DNA of 64,000 nucleotides from Aphelocoma coerulescens. Lineage: Eukaryota; Chordata; Aves; Passeriformes; Corvidae. The position numbers and the translations under genes are program-made. Below, one piece after another: positions 62,713 to 64,000 of this stretch. The stretch spans positions 18,327,578 to 18,391,577 of the forward strand of contig NC_091014.1 in assembly GCF_041296385.1 (NCBI RefSeq), in the 5' to 3' direction. Under the pieces are notes generated by a model. It was not told where the DNA came from. It made no database searches and was given only the letters and a program-made list of their open reading frames with translations. Position 1 is the stretch's first letter. Every line of letters starts with the position of its first letter.

Positions 62713-63852
62713 AAGGTGCAATTCAAAGCTCACTTCACACCAGGCCAAGTGGGAAGTGGACTGGTAAATGCCAAAAAAGAAGGCCCTAAAGAGATTATGG
62801 GAATTCTTCAGTTCATTTGTGCTCTCTTGACAGATGAAAAGGTGAAATCAAACATCTCCCAGAGAATTTCAACCATTTCTCCTCAGTTGGATCAGAAGTG
62901 TCAGGAAAAGTTGTGTGTGTGAGAAAAGTGATTAATAGAAAGTCCTGGAAGTAAACAAATGCATACATCAAATTACATTACATAAAAAGATACATATGCA
63001 GAAAGTACTTGGAATATATGGTATTTCTAAATTCCTGTATTTCTGCCTCTTCTTCTGTTACTTTGTTAAATCAGAAAATCCACTTCCTTACTGCTCAATA
63101 TTATATTTCAATTGGATTTTTTATTTCAAATTATTCATTATATAATTCTGAAAATAAATATTGGAATTGTTGAGAAAAAATCTTTTACAAATGTAATTAT
63201 GCTTATTGTGCAGCACTGAAAAAAAATCATAGTGTTGTAGTCAATCAGTTTTATACGTCTATTATTTCTTTCTGTTAATAGCATGATGTTTCACTTTATG
63301 ATGAACTGTGTAACTACTAACAGAAAAAAAAGACATCAAAATTTCTGTAGAAGGAGTTGCTCAAAAGTTTTTATAAAAATTATGAATTATTATAAAGAAG
63401 GTTACATTTTGCTCAGCATAAAAAGAAATCCAATAATCTCTGCAGAAAACCCAATATAATTTTCTAACTGGACATCTTTGACATAATGTCAGCATCCAAA
63501 ATGGACATGCTATAATCTGCACAGTTCTAATTATCTTCTAGATGGCTTTGCCTGGTATTGATTGCTGCGCATATTTCTCAATAGATAATAGTGATTTAAA
63601 AGGGTAATTCCTGATTAGGCCTGTGAAATATTTATCTTCACACTTATTACGCTAGTTCTTATAATTAAATGACATGATGTTAAATTTGCATGCAAACTTA
63701 CATCAATAGAAAGCATAAAATAGGTATTTACAGAAAGCAGTTCCATATTCACGGCTGTGATATGAAGATAACAAAGGACATAGGATCCTGATGAATTCTC
63801 TTTAGTGCAGTCAGTGAAGATTTGGGGTCTGGGCAGGCAAAAATGTGTACCC

Positions 63853-64000
63853 TTGGGTTTTTTTGTGGGGTTTGGTTTGATTTGGTTTGGTTTGGGGCTT
63901 TTTTTGGTTTGTTTTTGGTTTTTTGTTGTTGTTGTTGGTTTGGTTTTTTTGGGGGGGTTTGGTTTGTTTGGGTTTTTTTTTAATTTTTGTTTTTATTTTT
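63853..64000 (+). repeat. G/T-only low-complexity tract (TTTGG-rich)
   Basis: From 63853 to about 63981 the top strand is G or T except for an A near 63880 and a C near 63898. Units include TTTGG and TTG, with a G7 run near 63951-63957 and several GGG/GGGG runs. It then turns T-rich and runs out of the window. Multiple G runs on one strand make it a G-quadruplex candidate. It is not telomeric TTAGGG. Confidence 0.88.

Larger units (their letters stand above)
56301..63852. other. AT-rich non-coding DNA with minor simple repeats
   Basis: No recognisable exon, RNA or transposable element. Contains perfect tandem duplications of 15 bp (59843-59872) and 12 bp (60055-60078), a (TTTA)n patch (60267-60308) and an A/C-rich tract (62637-62712). 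The frame at 62716-62922 (68 codons, plus) is compositionally the least biased here, but shows no family resemblance and is not called. Confidence 0.5.

Noticed and set aside
62716..62922. 68-codon plus-strand frame with protein-like composition
   Set aside because: No family resemblance and no supporting exon signals. It starts directly after an A/C-rich low-complexity tract.
1..64000. CRISPR array, bacterial operon, phage or integron
   Set aside because: No regularly spaced direct repeats with unique spacers, no ribosome-binding-site-led gene runs, and the repeats are vertebrate retroelements.
63853..64000. Interstitial telomeric repeat
   Set aside because: The units are TTTGG and TTG types, not TTAGGG.

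Overview
The window looks like vertebrate nuclear DNA from a bird, most likely a songbird (passerine) or a close relative. The evidence is its dispersed repeats. Three CR1 non-LTR retrotransposon copies are recognisable, two on the minus strand (about 6.1-6.8 kb and 7.2-7.5 kb) and one long copy on the plus strand (about 47.6-49.2 kb). There is also an avian ERVL-type LTR (about 3.85-4.57 kb) and an LTR resembling the passerine TguLTR5 group (55525-56164). These family names come from recall of avian repeat sequences, not from a search. The DNA is AT-rich, full of short homopolymer and simple-sequence runs, and has no bacterial-style gene organisation.

I recognise no host protein-coding exon, tRNA, rRNA or other RNA gene. 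The open frames present are short. They are explained by chance in AT-rich DNA, by simple-sequence tracts, or by decayed CR1 ORF2 protein. The window is therefore best read as intergenic DNA or the interior of a very long intron. Conserved non-coding elements or small exons could be present, but cannot be recognised without alignment.

Layout: 0-0.5 kb, a possible repeat fragment cut by the window edge. 3.85-4.57 kb, the ERVL-type LTR. 6.1-7.5 kb, two CR1 3' ends in tandem orientation. 9.9-10.8 kb, a compositionally distinct block with two CCAAT boxes followed by a degenerate 'ATAAGTA' minisatellite. 10.8-35.1 kb, mostly unique AT-rich sequence with scattered microsatellites, including a perfect 12-copy AAATA array. 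35.1-35.9 kb, a possible LTR remnant with a polypurine tract. 43.2-43.9 kb, an LTR-like promoter block with a 91-bp tandem repeat carrying six regularly phased inverted CCAAT boxes ahead of a TATA box. 46.4-49.2 kb, a composite repeat cluster: an LTR-like promoter, a 120-bp uninterrupted purine run, a GC-rich repeat-like block and a degenerate plus-strand CR1. 55.5-56.2 kb, a solo LTR with TG/CA ends and a perfect 5-bp target duplication. The right edge ends in a G/T-only tract that runs out of the window.

No cooperating gene system is visible. The most notable structures are the phased CCAAT array, the minisatellite with nearby CCAAT boxes, and the cleanly bounded solo LTR.
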